A stretch of DNA of 64,000 nt. Origin: DASVRZ01 sp038230215 (lineage in GTDB: Bacteria; Verrucomicrobiota; Verrucomicrobiia; Chthoniobacterales; DASVRZ01). Both the position numbers and the translations under genes were made by a program. Shown in pieces: positions 1 to 8,857 of the stretch (positions within the stretch are counted from its first letter, which is position 1; each line of letters begins with the position of its first letter). The stretch covers positions 248,001 through 312,000 of the forward strand of contig JBBRNR010000003.1 in assembly GCA_038230215.1 (NCBI GenBank), read 5' to 3'. The notes beneath the pieces are model-generated. The model did not search any database. It was not told where the DNA came from and was given only the letters and a program-made list of their open reading frames with translations.

Positions 1-790
1 CGACGTAGAGATCGCCCGGATCGCCACCGCGCAGACCGGCCTCGCCGTTGCGCGAACTCCGCAGGCGCGCACTGTCGTCGATGCCAGCGGGAATTTTGAG
101 TTTGATGCGACTCGACTTCTCGACGCGGCCCTCGCCGTGACAAGTCTTGCAGGGTTTCTCAATGGTACGTCCGGTGCCCGAGCATTTCGGGCAGGTCTGG
201 GAAACTTGAAAGAAACCCCGGCTGCTGATGACTTGGCCGCGGCCCTGGCACATCGAGCAGGTGGAGACTTTCGAGCCGGGTTCGGCTCCGGTGCCGGTGC
301 AGGTGTCGCAAGTGTCGGGTTTGGCGAGTTCGATTTCTTTTTCGACTCCGAACGCCGCTTCTTCGAGGGAAATCTGGAGATCGTAACGCAAGTCGCTTCC
401 GCGCTGACGTCCATCGGCACTGGCACGCTGACCGCCTTGCTGACCGAAGATTTGATCGAAAATACCACCGCCGCCACCGCCGCCTTGCTGACCAAAGACT
501 TCGCGAAAAATATCGAACGGATCGTGTCCACCGCCGCCTGCTGGCCCGGCATTGCCACCGGCAAAGGCCTGGTGCCCGTAACGGTCGTAGGCAGCGCGCT
601 TGTTGTCATCCATCAGGATGTCGTAAGCCTCGCCGAGCTCTTTAAATTTATCCTCCGCCGTGTGATCTCCGGGGTTTTTATCTGGATGAAACTGGACCGC
701 TAATTTGCGGTAGCTGCGTTTGATCTCGTCGCCGTTGGCGGTTCGGGTGACGGAGAGAACTTCGTAATAGTCGCGTTTGACGGTGGCCAT
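1..790 (-). CDS. dnaJ: Chaperone protein DnaJ (3' end outside window)
   Basis: Hsp40 co-chaperone that delivers unfolded clients to DnaK and stimulates its ATPase in the cytoplasm. The N-terminal J domain is clear, with HPD at about residues 35-37. A Gly/Phe-rich linker with a run of glycines follows (about residues 75-105). Four zinc-finger repeats of the CxxCxGxG type are all visible: CDTCTGTG, CSMCQGRG, CPKCSGTG and CKTCHGEG. The start of the C-terminal substrate-binding domain is also visible. The ATG is at 788-790. About 263 codons are present and the gene runs off the left edge. It lies 3 bp downstream of grpE on the same strand, so the two probably share a transcript. The J domain plus four zinc repeats make this full-type DnaJ rather than CbpA. 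Confidence 0.97.
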   Translation of the reverse strand, partial: MATVKRDYYEVLSVTRTANGDEIKRSYRKLAVQFHPDKNPGDHTAEDKFKELGEAYDILMDDNKRAAYDRYGHQAFAGGNAGPAGGGGHDPFDIFREVFGQQGGGGGGGIFDQIFGQQGGQRASADGRQRGSDLRYDLQISLEEAAFGVEKEIELAKPDTCDTCTGTGAEPGSKVSTCSMCQGRGQVISSRGFFQVSQTCPKCSGTGRTIEKPCKTCHGEGRVEKSSRIKLKIPAGIDDSARLRSSRNGEAGLRGGDPGDLYV

Positions 791-793
791 GGA

Positions 794-1372
794 TTATTCG
801 ACGGGAGCGGCGGTTTCGGGCGAAACGGTGACGGTATCCTCAGCTGAGTTCGGACCAGCGGTGCCGGTGGAAATGACGACATTGGCTGGCCGCAGCAGGC
901 GATCTCGGAGTTTGTAACCCTTGCGAATCTGCCGGAGAACGACGCCCTCGGCCACGTCGGCGGACGGTTCCTGAGCCAGCGCCTCGTGGAGATTCGGATC
1001 AAACTTCTGCCCGACGGATTCGATGGCGACGACGCCGAAATCGGTGAGAAAGTCCTGGGTCTGTTTGAAAACCATGTCGAGTCCCATCAGGATGGAACTC
1101 CCCTGGGCATCGTTGCGGGCGGCGGCGAGTCCGAGCTCGAAATTGTCGAGAATGGGCAGGAGACTCTCGAAAAGCCGGGAGTTGGCGAAGCGAATGGCGT
1201 CCTCTTTTTCACGGGCGGCGCGTTTGCGATAGTTATCAAACTCGGCTTGACCGCGCAGGGCGAGGTCGCGGTATTTGGCTGCCTCGGCCTGAGCCTCGGT
1301 AAGAGGGTCCATGGGAGTTCCAATTGGTTCTGCGGTATCTGTGTTTTCTTCGGGAAGATTTTCGGCGTTCAT
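794..1372 (-). CDS. grpE: Nucleotide exchange factor GrpE
   Basis: Releases ADP from DnaK, working with the DnaJ encoded 3 bp downstream. The protein (192 aa from the chosen start) has an acidic disordered N-terminus and a central helical region containing FDNYRKRAARE. The beta-domain has the family pattern FDPNLHEAL followed by a VLRQIRKGYKLRDRLLRPA block, then a Thr/Pro-rich tail. The frame is open further upstream to a TTG at 1432. I chose the ATG at 1372 because the upstream residues are not GrpE-like and TTG is a weak start. No strong Shine-Dalgarno is visible at either site, so the start is the only real uncertainty. Confidence 0.95.
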   Translation of the reverse strand: MNAENLPEENTDTAEPIGTPMDPLTEAQAEAAKYRDLALRGQAEFDNYRKRAAREKEDAIRFANSRLFESLLPILDNFELGLAAARNDAQGSSILMGLDMVFKQTQDFLTDFGVVAIESVGQKFDPNLHEALAQEPSADVAEGVVLRQIRKGYKLRDRLLRPANVVISTGTAGPNSAEDTVTVSPETAAPVE

Positions 1373-1453
1373 GTTTTTATCGGGTTGGCTGGCACGTCTC
1401 TGAAGGAAATGGAGGAAGTCAGGGAGAGGCAAGCGTGGTTGGGTGAATGAGAC

Positions 1454-2890
1454 TTATGTTTTGCGAATGGCGATCAGGGTGATGTCGTCGTTTTGCGGCT
1501 GGGTGCCAGCGAAATCGGTGATCTCGTCGGTCAACCTGCGGAGGATGGCGGCGGCACCCTGAGGCGCACTGGACTGGATGGCGAGGTTCATTTTTTCCAT
1601 GCCAAATTCCATACCCTCATCGTCCAGCGCCTCGGTGACTCCATCGGTGTAAAGCACGATGCAATCGCCAGTCTCGAGGTCGAATTCGAAATCAGCCGTG
1701 ACCCTATCGAAGACGCTCCCGCTGTCAATTCCGAGTGCCATGCCCCGTGGGTTGAGACGCTCAATGGTTTTATTTTTCGCACGATAAAGCAGCGGCGCAT
1801 CGTGGCCGCCACGACTGAGAACGACGTGGTTGCTGCCATGCGTGAGGAGGAGGTAGGCCATGCTGATGAACATGTCCTCTTTAATGTCAGGAAAAAGCTG
1901 GCAGTTCACTTTGTGCAACACGTCAGCCGGGGAAGTGTTGCCTGGCGCCTGGCTGCGCAGGACGCTGCGACACATGGCCATAATGAGCGACGCGGGAATG
2001 CCTTTGCCCGAGACGTCGGCAATGGCGACTCCGGTCTGCTGGTCGTTAACGGGAATGTAATCGAAGTAATCGCCGCTGACCTGTTTAGCGGGAATGTTCA
2101 GTCCGCAAATCTCAAAGCCCTCGATCTGCGGCGAGCTCGAAGGCAGCAGAATGCGTTGAATGTCGCGAGCGATATGTAAGTCGCGGTCGAGGCGTTTTTT
2201 CTCGCTCGCCTCGTAATAAACGATGGCGTTGTAGAGAGCGAAGGCCGACTGCTCGGCAATGGATTTGAAGACCACAAAATCCGCCTCGCTGAACGGAGTC
2301 GTCTGCGAACCGCTGGCCACGGCGAGGACACCGAGCAATTGCCCACGGTAAATCATCGGCACGACCAGAATCGCCGAGGTGTGCACCAGGGTGCCGCGCG
2401 AATGGGAGAGCCGTGGATCAGCACCGTCGTTGATGATGAAAACCGGCTCGCGGGTGGCGAGGACGGCACCGAGAATGCCCTCGTTTTTTTGCACAGCGTG
2501 GAGTCGCACGTAGCTTTCGAGTGCCTGCGGCGCAGAGGCGAGTTGCAGCTGGATGTGCGCCGGCACCTCGATCAACGGCGGACAATTTTTAGAGACAAAC
2601 GCTGGCATCAGCCGAGTCTCATTTTTATCTCCCAGATAGAGAGCGCCGCCCTGCGCGTCGAGGATGCGGACCGCACTTTCCACGATCAGGCGATGCAAGT
2701 CCGCCGTGCGAATGTCGCCCGAAAAGGCCTCACCGAGACTGTGCAAAAAATCAAAAACCCGTGTTTCCTCCAGACGGATTTCCTCGCGCTCCGAGCACGC
2801 GATGGCGATCAGGCGGCTTTGGCGACGGTAAATGACGATAAACGCCGCCGCGATCCCCAGGAGCAGCAGCGTTTCTATCAATAACCTCAT
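1454..2890 (-). CDS. GAF-SpoIIE (RsbU-type) PP2C protein phosphatase
   Basis: Predicted membrane-anchored serine phosphatase that dephosphorylates STAS-domain anti-anti-sigma factors in partner-switching pathways. In order: one N-terminal membrane segment (residues 3-20), a GAF-like sensor domain (about 55-215), and a PP2C/SpoIIE domain (about 235-478). Metal-binding aspartate motifs are visible: IADVSGKGIPASL, RGGHDAPLLYR, LYTDGVTEALDDEG and the C-terminal QNDDITLIAIRKT. The length of 478 aa suits GAF-SpoIIE proteins. A STAS protein is encoded just upstream (start about 3466), which supports the pathway. The matching anti-sigma kinase is not in the window. The signal sensed by the GAF domain cannot be read from sequence. 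Confidence 0.9.
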   Translation of the reverse strand: MRLLIETLLLLGIAAAFIVIYRRQSRLIAIACSEREEIRLEETRVFDFLHSLGEAFSGDIRTADLHRLIVESAVRILDAQGGALYLGDKNETRLMPAFVSKNCPPLIEVPAHIQLQLASAPQALESYVRLHAVQKNEGILGAVLATREPVFIINDGADPRLSHSRGTLVHTSAILVVPMIYRGQLLGVLAVASGSQTTPFSEADFVVFKSIAEQSAFALYNAIVYYEASEKKRLDRDLHIARDIQRILLPSSSPQIEGFEICGLNIPAKQVSGDYFDYIPVNDQQTGVAIADVSGKGIPASLIMAMCRSVLRSQAPGNTSPADVLHKVNCQLFPDIKEDMFISMAYLLLTHGSNHVVLSRGGHDAPLLYRAKNKTIERLNPRGMALGIDSGSVFDRVTADFEFDLETGDCIVLYTDGVTEALDDEGMEFGMEKMNLAIQSSAPQGAAAILRRLTDEITDFAGTQPQNDDITLIAIRKT

Positions 2891-2947
2891 CGCAACGTGG
2901 TGATTAATCCCTGAAACGCCGCAGGGAAAGGAAATTGACCGAGATTA

Positions 2948-3466
2948 TCAGGGCTCCGCGCCTGCGCTGACGTGCAGGTCGGTCTTCAGATATTCCAGGA
3001 CATCCTTGAAGCGGGCCTCATTTTCCGGAGCCGCCTCGACCAGCGCCTCGTGAGCTTCCAGCATCGTCTCCGCCGTGTTGGACTTCGAGAAAGCATTGGA
3101 AGTGAGCGCCTCAACACCGTTGGGATAATAATTTTTTTCCACGTCACTGGAATCAAGCTCGAAAAGGTGATCCAGCCCGAGGTTTTGCAGGAGATCGGTG
3201 TTGCGTTCGTTGCTGTTAATGACGTGCAAGTTGCCCTGGCCCAGTTCCCGAAGTCTCAGTCCCATGCCGGCCAGGGTTCCCATGAAAGTCGAATCCATCA
3301 CCGTGCAATTCTTCAAGTCGAGAACGAACTCGCGATGGCCCCGATTCATCATTTCACGGGAGAAATCCTTCATGCCCTGGCTGTTTTGGAACGAACCTTT
3401 GCCTTCGACTTTTATCCAGACCACCTTGTTGTTACAGCCTACTAATATGGATGCTTGAGGACTCAC
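2948..3466 (-). CDS. STAS-domain anti-sigma factor antagonist
   Basis: Predicted anti-anti-sigma protein, the likely substrate of the SpoIIE phosphatase encoded 57 bp downstream. The STAS domain covers about residues 5-115. The conserved phospho-site region reads LKNCTVMDSTFMGTLAGMG, where the Ser/Thr in DSTFMG is the expected phosphorylation site. The LHVINSNERNTDLLQNLGLDHLF segment matches the second half of STAS folds. About 60 residues of unassigned helical tail follow. Start: the longest frame begins with TTG at 3508 and no ATG is available before the domain. I chose GTG at 3466, but TTG remains possible. Confidence 0.85.
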   Translation of the reverse strand: MSPQASILVGCNNKVVWIKVEGKGSFQNSQGMKDFSREMMNRGHREFVLDLKNCTVMDSTFMGTLAGMGLRLRELGQGNLHVINSNERNTDLLQNLGLDHLFELDSSDVEKNYYPNGVEALTSNAFSKSNTAETMLEAHEALVEAAPENEARFKDVLEYLKTDLHVSAGAEP

Positions 3467-3822
3467 TTTTGTGTTCGGGATACTCGTTGGATGGGTTGGT
3501 GGTGTCAAATCTTCTTGGCCTCGACTCTACTCATGCATAAAGCCTGCCAAGACCATTTCTTTTCCCGTCGTGGTGGACGCTGGAGAAGAAATCCTATTCA
3601 ACTGGACGACCATAAATCTTGAACCCACGGAGACTCGCTTCCTTCGCTGTCTCCTTGAAAAGGAACGACTTACAGCGGCAAACTACCGTCGAGCCTGCAT
3701 TTTCTCACCTTCGCTGCAACCAGGGCGACTAATTGCGAGCCCGTCGTGGATTTCTCAGAAAAGCTGGCGGAGAAAACATTATGCGCCTTGCGTGAGAAAA
3801 AGATGTTTTCCGCCGCCGGGCC
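3467..3822. other. Intergenic stretch without a supported gene
   Basis: About 356 bp between the STAS gene and the 3' end of proS. A plus-strand frame of 133 codons crosses it, but its composition (rich in Arg, Trp, Cys and Ser, no domain pattern) is not protein-like. The base composition drops slightly towards AT near 3530-3680. It probably holds the promoter of the minus-strand STAS-SpoIIE pair. I see no convincing hairpin or RNA gene. Confidence 0.5.
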
Positions 3823-5328
3823 TTAGTAGGACCGGGCGAAGATCACGCGCTGGGCGCTGGGTTCACCGGTAAAAATGCACGTCCCGGCCTCGGGCGTAAA
3901 GTAGTCGCGGGCAAATGGAATGCAGCGAATAGTGACTTTCAGGTCGTTCTTGATTTGCTCCTCGACGACGGGACTTCCATTCCAATGGGCGAGAGCGAAA
4001 CCGCCGCCGTCTTCGGCTTGGAAATAGTCGTAAAAGGCTTCCTTCGTCTGCAGCACCTGCATGTTGGCATTGCGGAAGGTCTCGGCTTTGCTGAAAAGAT
4101 TCGCCTGAATGTTAGCCAGCGTCGCGCTGATGTTAGTGACGAGCTCTGCCAGCGTCGGAAATGATTTGTCTTTGACTCCCATGTCGCGTCGGCTGACGGC
4201 GGCGGTGCCCTTTTCCAGATCACGCGGGCCGACTTCGATCCGAATCGGGATTCCTTTTTTGATCCACTCCCAGCTTTTCGTGCCACCGGGGAGATCGCGC
4301 TTGTCGAGTTCCACTCGAATGGGTTCGCCGGCGTAGGTTTGCGCGCGAAGTTCGGCAGCGAGTTTTTCGCACGCTTCTAACACCGCAGCTTTCGTCTCTT
4401 CTTTCGGAGTGACGGGCAAAATAACGATCTGACTCGGTGCGATGCGCGGCGGCAGGACGGCTCCATCGTCGTCGCCGTGGGCCATGAGCAGCGTGCCAAT
4501 CATGCGCGTGCTAACACCCCAACTCGTGGTCCAGGCGTGCTCTTCTTTTCCCTCACGCGACTGGAATTTGATGCCACTCGCTTTTGCAAAGTTTTGCCCG
4601 AGGAAATGCGATGTGCCCGCCTGAATCGCCTTCCGATCCTGCACCATGCATTCGATGGTGTAGGTGCGCACCGCGCCCGGAAAACGCTCGTTGGCCGACT
4701 TCTCTCCGGGACAAACGGGTAATGCTAGCCAGTCGCGCGCAAAAGTCTCATAGACGCCTAACATCTTGTCGGTTTCCTCCAGCGCCTCGGCTTCCGTTTC
4801 GTGCGCGGTGTGACCTTCCTGCCAAAGAAACTCAGTCGTGCGCAGAAACAGGCGTGGACGCATTTCCCAGCGAACCACATTGGCCCATTGGTTGATGAGA
4901 ATCGGTAGATCGCGCCACGACTGGACCCATTTCGCGTAAGTCGCGCCGATGATCGTCTCGGAAGTCGGACGAACGACGAGCGGCTCGGTCAACGGGCCAG
5001 CGGGGATGAGCTTCCCATCGGAGTTCAATTCCAATCGGTGATGCGTGACGACGGCGCATTCCTTCGCAAAACCCTCGACGTGCGCGGCTTCTTTTTCGAG
5101 GTAACTCAGCGGAATAAAGAGTGGGAAATACGCGTTCTGATGTCCCGTCGCTTTGAACATGCCATCCAGCGCGCGCTGCATTTGTTCCCAGAGTCCGTAG
5201 CCCCAGGGTTTGATGACCATGGCACCGCGCACCTCGGAATTTTCGGCCATCTGAGCAGCACGGACGACTTGTTGATACCACTCCGGAAAATCAGCGGCGC
5301 GGGTGGGTGTGATGGCGGTTTGGGACAT
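3823..5328 (-). CDS. proS: Prolyl-tRNA synthetase, archaeal/eukaryotic type
   Basis: Charges tRNA-Pro with proline in the cytoplasm. The 501-aa length, the class II core and the absence of the large YbaK-type editing insertion mark the short archaeal/eukaryotic-like ProRS rather than the bacterial long form. Visible landmarks: the N-terminal ADFPEWYQQVV block, the motif 2 region around RWEMRPRLFLRTTEFLWQEG, the TSHFLGQNFAKA segment, motif 3 near MIGTLLMAHGDDDG, an anticodon-binding domain starting near QIVILPV, and a C-terminal zinc-type extension ending in tyrosine (ARSY), as is usual in this subfamily. The ATG is at 5326-5328. Confidence 0.96.
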   Translation of the reverse strand: MSQTAITPTRAADFPEWYQQVVRAAQMAENSEVRGAMVIKPWGYGLWEQMQRALDGMFKATGHQNAYFPLFIPLSYLEKEAAHVEGFAKECAVVTHHRLELNSDGKLIPAGPLTEPLVVRPTSETIIGATYAKWVQSWRDLPILINQWANVVRWEMRPRLFLRTTEFLWQEGHTAHETEAEALEETDKMLGVYETFARDWLALPVCPGEKSANERFPGAVRTYTIECMVQDRKAIQAGTSHFLGQNFAKASGIKFQSREGKEEHAWTTSWGVSTRMIGTLLMAHGDDDGAVLPPRIAPSQIVILPVTPKEETKAAVLEACEKLAAELRAQTYAGEPIRVELDKRDLPGGTKSWEWIKKGIPIRIEVGPRDLEKGTAAVSRRDMGVKDKSFPTLAELVTNISATLANIQANLFSKAETFRNANMQVLQTKEAFYDYFQAEDGGGFALAHWNGSPVVEEQIKNDLKVTIRCIPFARDYFTPEAGTCIFTGEPSAQRVIFARSY

Positions 5329-5382
5329 GGGAAATTGGACATTGAGGAGTTAGATATCCATCTAACTCAAATGAAAAAGGAG

Positions 5383-5619
5383 TTATTTGTCGGCCGATTT
5401 CAGCGGTTCGACAGAGGCAATTAGAAGACTGGAAAGTTCAATGGCCGAATCTTCCTCGTCATAGACGATGACCATGCTGCCCTTGGGGGACACGTCTGCA
5501 AAATCGCGATGCTCAACGGGAAACTCCCGCCCGTCATTCATGCGAATCAGAAATGACCGGAAGTTTGGCGCCTGTAATTTTCTGCGAATGTTTCCAGCGA
5601 GCATCCCTTTTGTTAACAC
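5383..5619 (-). CDS. Small conserved hypothetical protein (78 aa)
   Basis: A 78-aa protein of unknown function. Its core, FRSFLIRMNDGREFPVEHRDFADVSPKGSMVIVY, matches from memory a widespread family of tiny beta-rich proteins of the form PFRxFxIHxADGRxxxVxHPDFVxVSPxGxxVIVY, seen in Verrucomicrobiota, Planctomycetota and Acidobacteriota. No catalytic residues, membrane segment or signal peptide are visible. It lies 54 bp upstream of proS on the same strand and 23 bp downstream of the zinc-ribbon gene, so it may be co-transcribed. The family recognition supports it as a real gene. Confidence 0.7.
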   Translation of the reverse strand: MLTKGMLAGNIRRKLQAPNFRSFLIRMNDGREFPVEHRDFADVSPKGSMVIVYDEEDSAIELSSLLIASVEPLKSADK

Positions 5620-5642
5620 GATTTACGCCACCCGAAAAGACA

Positions 5643-6350
5643 CTATTCGCCCGGATACAGGATGCGGCCGCATTGCTCGCATTGGGTGAGCACGCGCTGG
5701 CCGCGCACGGCGTGGACGATCTGCGGGGTGACTTTCATGTGGCAGCCGCCGCAGGTCTCGTGGTCGAGAGTGACCACCGCGGTGCCGACTTTCTTGATGA
5801 AGATGCGGTTGTAAAGATCGAGCAAATCCTCGTCTGGAAACGCCGCCGCCAAGGCCGCGCGCTCCGTCTCAATCGCGCCAATGCGGCCCCCAATGCTCGC
5901 CGTGCGCTCCTCGACTGTTTTCGCGCGTTCGGCTGCCACCCGCTTCGACTCGGCAAATTTCGCATCGCTCGATTTCAGGGCGATCTTTTGCTGCTCGATG
6001 CCCTCCATGATCTCAATCTCGGTGTCCTCCAGCGCGACGATGTCTTTCTCATAACGCGCAATCTCGTGGCTAAGCGCCTGAAATTCCTCATTCTTGCGCG
6101 TCTGGAATTGCTGATTCTTAAATTTCGCAATCGAGTCGCGCTTGGCTTGCGCGTCGAGCTCGAGTTTGTTCTTGCGGACCTCGAGTTCCTGCAAAGTCGC
6201 GCGCGCTTTTTCGTGCTCGGCGGTAGCCCGGGCGAGATCGTCGGCGATGCGCTGTTTTTCCAGTGGACTTCGAGTCAATTCATCGCGGAAGGCTTTGATC
6301 TTCTGATCGCGATCTTGGAGGACGAGGAGTTGTTCGATCTCAGGTAGCAT
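5643..6350 (-). CDS. Coiled-coil zinc-ribbon protein (C4-type, DUF164/CdsZ-like)
   Basis: A 235-aa protein with a long charged coiled coil (about residues 5-165, a two-stranded helical hairpin by composition). The C-terminal zinc ribbon has two CxxC knuckles, CGGCHM and CEQCGR, and the protein ends RILYPGE. This is the architecture of the DUF164 family, which includes chlamydial CdsZ, linked to nucleic-acid or secretion functions. The specific role here is unknown. It lies 45 bp downstream of nagZ on the same strand. The start is the ATG at 6348-6350, giving MLPEIEQLLVLQDRD, a typical family opening. Confidence 0.85.
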   Translation of the reverse strand: MLPEIEQLLVLQDRDQKIKAFRDELTRSPLEKQRIADDLARATAEHEKARATLQELEVRKNKLELDAQAKRDSIAKFKNQQFQTRKNEEFQALSHEIARYEKDIVALEDTEIEIMEGIEQQKIALKSSDAKFAESKRVAAERAKTVEERTASIGGRIGAIETERAALAAAFPDEDLLDLYNRIFIKKVGTAVVTLDHETCGGCHMKVTPQIVHAVRGQRVLTQCEQCGRILYPGE

Positions 6351-6395
6351 GGGCCGGTAAGATACGGATCGAACTCGAATCGGAAAATAGAAAAC

Positions 6396-7508
6396 TTAAT
6401 ACACTTCCACCGGCGAGCGTTTGCCATCCTCGGGGCTGCGCGTGTCGGCTTCGCCCGGGCCGAGAACGTCCACACGCAACTGCCGCACCTCGTCGTCCAG
6501 CTCGGCGTGAGCGCAGAGGCTAAACTCCGTCGGCGGCGCCAGTTTTGCCTGGAAGCGGGCGACGTTCTCCAGCGCACGGTCGAGCACGGCGCGGTCGAGC
6601 GTTTGCAAAATGGTGTGCGCCTCGGCGACCGTCTCCAGCCGGTGACAAATCATGGCCAGATCGTTGCCTGCGGTGAGCGCGCGCCGGATCGTTTCGGCGA
6701 GGCCGTATTCGTTGAGAATCGCGCCCATATCGAGGTCGTCGGTCATGATCAGCCCCGTGAAACCATGCTCGCGACGGAGGATTTGCGTGATCGCATTCGC
6801 GCTCAACGACGCCGGCACCCGCTCCGCATCGATCGCCGGATACCACGCGTGGCAGATCATCATCGAGTCCACCGTCGGCGCGAAATATCGGAAGATCGCC
6901 AGCTCGGTCGCATCCAGTTCCGCCCGCGAACGCCCGATCACCGGCAACTCGTGATGCGCATCCACCGCCGCCGCCGCGTAACCCGGAAAATGTTTCCCGC
7001 AACTCAGAATCCCCGTGCCGCGCAGGGCGGAATTAAACTCGCCCGCCTTCGCGATCACCTCCTCCACCGTGCGCCCGTAGCAACGTCCGCGCAGTGAATT
7101 ATCCGCCTCGTCATCGAACGAAATATCCAGCACCGGACAAAGATCGAGATTGAAGCCAAAGAGCCGCAGCAGATTGCCGGTGATCCGCCCATGACGCGCA
7201 ATTAGTCGCAAGTCATCCTGATCCCGGAGTTGCACCGCATTCGGCGGCTCGGCTCCGATTAATTTTAGCCGCGACACCCGCCCTCCCTCCTGATCGATCG
7301 TGATGATCGGAGTTACATTCGATTCTGCGGCCAGATCGCGCAGATCATCGATCAACTTCCGCAACTGAGTCGCCGACTCGATATTGCGCCCGAAAAGAAT
7401 ATATCCGCCCGGCTGAATCCGGCGAAACACCGCCGCCGTCTCCGCATCGAGCACCGTCCCCGGCACACCCGTCAGCAGTAATTGACCCAGCGAATTTGAA
7501 TGCATCAT
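6396..7508 (-). CDS. nagZ: Beta-N-acetylhexosaminidase, GH3 NagZ family
   Basis: Predicted glycoside hydrolase that removes N-acetylglucosamine from peptidoglycan fragments during cell-wall recycling. The 370-aa single-domain length fits NagZ. The GH3 core shows the TIDQEGGRVSRL substrate-binding loop near residues 80-95. It also has the KHFPGY...DAHHELP segment carrying the Asp-His catalytic dyad of NagZ enzymes, and IMTDDLDMGAI with the nucleophile aspartate. No signal peptide is seen, so it is likely cytoplasmic. The namZ homologue at 11076, encoding the complementary exo-muramidase activity, strengthens a recycling role. The ATG is at 7506-7508, with a second in-frame ATG directly after it. 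Confidence 0.92.
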   Translation of the reverse strand: MMHSNSLGQLLLTGVPGTVLDAETAAVFRRIQPGGYILFGRNIESATQLRKLIDDLRDLAAESNVTPIITIDQEGGRVSRLKLIGAEPPNAVQLRDQDDLRLIARHGRITGNLLRLFGFNLDLCPVLDISFDDEADNSLRGRCYGRTVEEVIAKAGEFNSALRGTGILSCGKHFPGYAAAAVDAHHELPVIGRSRAELDATELAIFRYFAPTVDSMMICHAWYPAIDAERVPASLSANAITQILRREHGFTGLIMTDDLDMGAILNEYGLAETIRRALTAGNDLAMICHRLETVAEAHTILQTLDRAVLDRALENVARFQAKLAPPTEFSLCAHAELDDEVRQLRVDVLGPGEADTRSPEDGKRSPVEVY

Positions 7509-7689
7509 CCGTGTGTAACCCGACTGGGAAAAACATGGAACCGCAAAACCGCCGCGCCGTTCCGGATCAGCCGCCCGCCTGCTGTCCCGCCTCCTTCACT
7601 GCCGCCAGCCTTCTCAGCCCGGCTTTTTCCTAACAAACAAATTCGGCTTGCCACACGTATTCAGTCCGCTCCATAACACTGCAACTCCT

Positions 7690-8067
7690 ATGAAAAACAA
7701 CCCCGTCGGCTGGTTCGAAATCTACGTGCCAGACCTCTCCCTCGCCCGCGCCTTCTACGAGCGTGTGCTCGATACCACCCTCAGTCCGCTCCCCACTCCG
7801 ATCCCAGGGCTGGAAATGGCCGCCTTCCCCATGGACCACACCCAGCCCGGCGCAACGGGTGCCCTCGTCAAGATGACTGGCAAAGACTCCGGCATCGGGG
7901 GCACCATCATTTACTTCAAATGCGAAGACTGCGCCGTCGAGGCGGCCCGCGTCACCCCCGCCGGTGGACACGTCGTCCGCGAAAAATTCTCCATCGGCGA
8001 CTACGGCCACATCGCCCTGGTCACCGACCCCGATGGCAATATGTTCGGCCTGCATTCGATGGAATAG
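7690..8067 (+). CDS. VOC-family (glyoxalase-like) protein, copy 1
   Basis: A 125-aa vicinal-oxygen-chelate fold protein. The two beta-alpha-beta-beta-beta units are visible: VGWFEIYVPDLSLARAFYE at the N-terminus, and IALVTDPDGNMFGLHSM at the C-terminus, the classic VOC ending. Many relatives are annotated as glyoxalase or bleomycin-resistance-like, and no substrate can be assigned. The ATG at 7690 is preferred over an in-frame upstream start because a near-identical paralogue at 28802-29179 (minus) begins at the same residue. The two copies have the same length and differ at only about ten residues. Confidence 0.88.
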   Translation: MKNNPVGWFEIYVPDLSLARAFYERVLDTTLSPLPTPIPGLEMAAFPMDHTQPGATGALVKMTGKDSGIGGTIIYFKCEDCAVEAARVTPAGGHVVREKFSIGDYGHIALVTDPDGNMFGLHSME

Positions 8068-8105
8068 GTTCGTAGCCTCTGCGACTTGTCATTTAGCCTG
8101 CTCTC

Positions 8106-8597
8106 ATGCGCTACTTGATGACTCAAAAACTCTTCTGCCTCGGCGACGACTTCACCATTCGCAATGAGGCGGGCGAGGACGTCTTCTTCGTCGATGGCAA
8201 AGCCTTCAGCTTCGGCGACAAGCTCTCCTTCCTCGACATGGCTGGGCGCGAACTCGCCTTTATCCGGCAAAAACTCCTCGCCTGGGGACCCACCTACGAG
8301 ATCTATCGCGACGGCGTGTTGGCAGCCGTGGTGAAAAAAGAAATCTTCACCCTCTTCCGCTGCCGTTTCACCGTCGATGTGGAAGGCCCCGATGACTTGG
8401 AAGCGCAAGGCGACTTCATGGATCAGGCCTACAGCTTCAATTGCGGATCGAGACAGGTCGCCGAAGTCTCCAAGAAATGGTTTGCCCTGCGCGACAGCTA
8501 CGGCGTCGAGATCGCCGACGACGCAGACCCCGTCCTCATCCTAGCTAGCACCGTCGTCATTGACATGGTCTGCCACGGAGATCGAAAGGGGCATTAG
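8106..8597 (+). CDS. LURP-one-related (LOR/tubby-like) protein
   Basis: A 163-aa protein with the LURP-one-related beta-barrel pattern. It opens with MTQKLFCLGDDFTIRNEAG and continues with GEDVFFVDGKAFSFGDKLSF. An ELAFIRQKLLAWGPTYEIYRDG repeat follows, then VSKKWFALRDSYGVEI and a hydrophobic C-terminal helix (VLILASTVVIDMV), as in YxjI-type proteins. The family resembles tubby and phospholipid scramblases and may bind lipid. The function in bacteria is not established. The start may be the ATG at 8106 or the second ATG at 8118. It follows the VOC gene by 38 bp on the same strand. Confidence 0.85.
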   Translation: MRYLMTQKLFCLGDDFTIRNEAGEDVFFVDGKAFSFGDKLSFLDMAGRELAFIRQKLLAWGPTYEIYRDGVLAAVVKKEIFTLFRCRFTVDVEGPDDLEAQGDFMDQAYSFNCGSRQVAEVSKKWFALRDSYGVEIADDADPVLILASTVVIDMVCHGDRKGH

Positions 8598-8857
8598 ATA
8601 GGAGTTACGGTCATATGTCGCACCTGCGAGTCTTATTCCAAGGGTTGGGGGTAACTGGCAACGCTATCAAGCCTTCCACCGAGGAGTTTCAACTATCGAG
8701 ATGGCACCAAACCTGGCCCCGCTCTCAACATCCATCGCGGCAGTCTCTCGGGTAAGATGGCACCTGATGGTGCTGGACCCCATCCCTGCTCCGTTAGGAG
8801 CATAATATTTATAGCCATTCGCCCAGTAAAAGCATTAGCTCCGTAGGAGCGGCATCC
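8598..8857. other. Intergenic region with two REP-like hairpins
   Basis: Contains no supported gene. The last third holds the palindromes GCTCCGTTAGGAGC (8788-8801) and GCTCCGTAGGAGC (8838-8850), the second ending 7 bp before the transposase start. They belong to the repeat family that continues downstream of the transposase. Confidence 0.7.

Noticed and set aside
3471..3872. Plus-strand 133-codon frame between STAS and proS
   Set aside because: It overlaps the proS end, lacks a domain pattern, and has an atypical Arg/Ser/Trp/Cys-rich composition.
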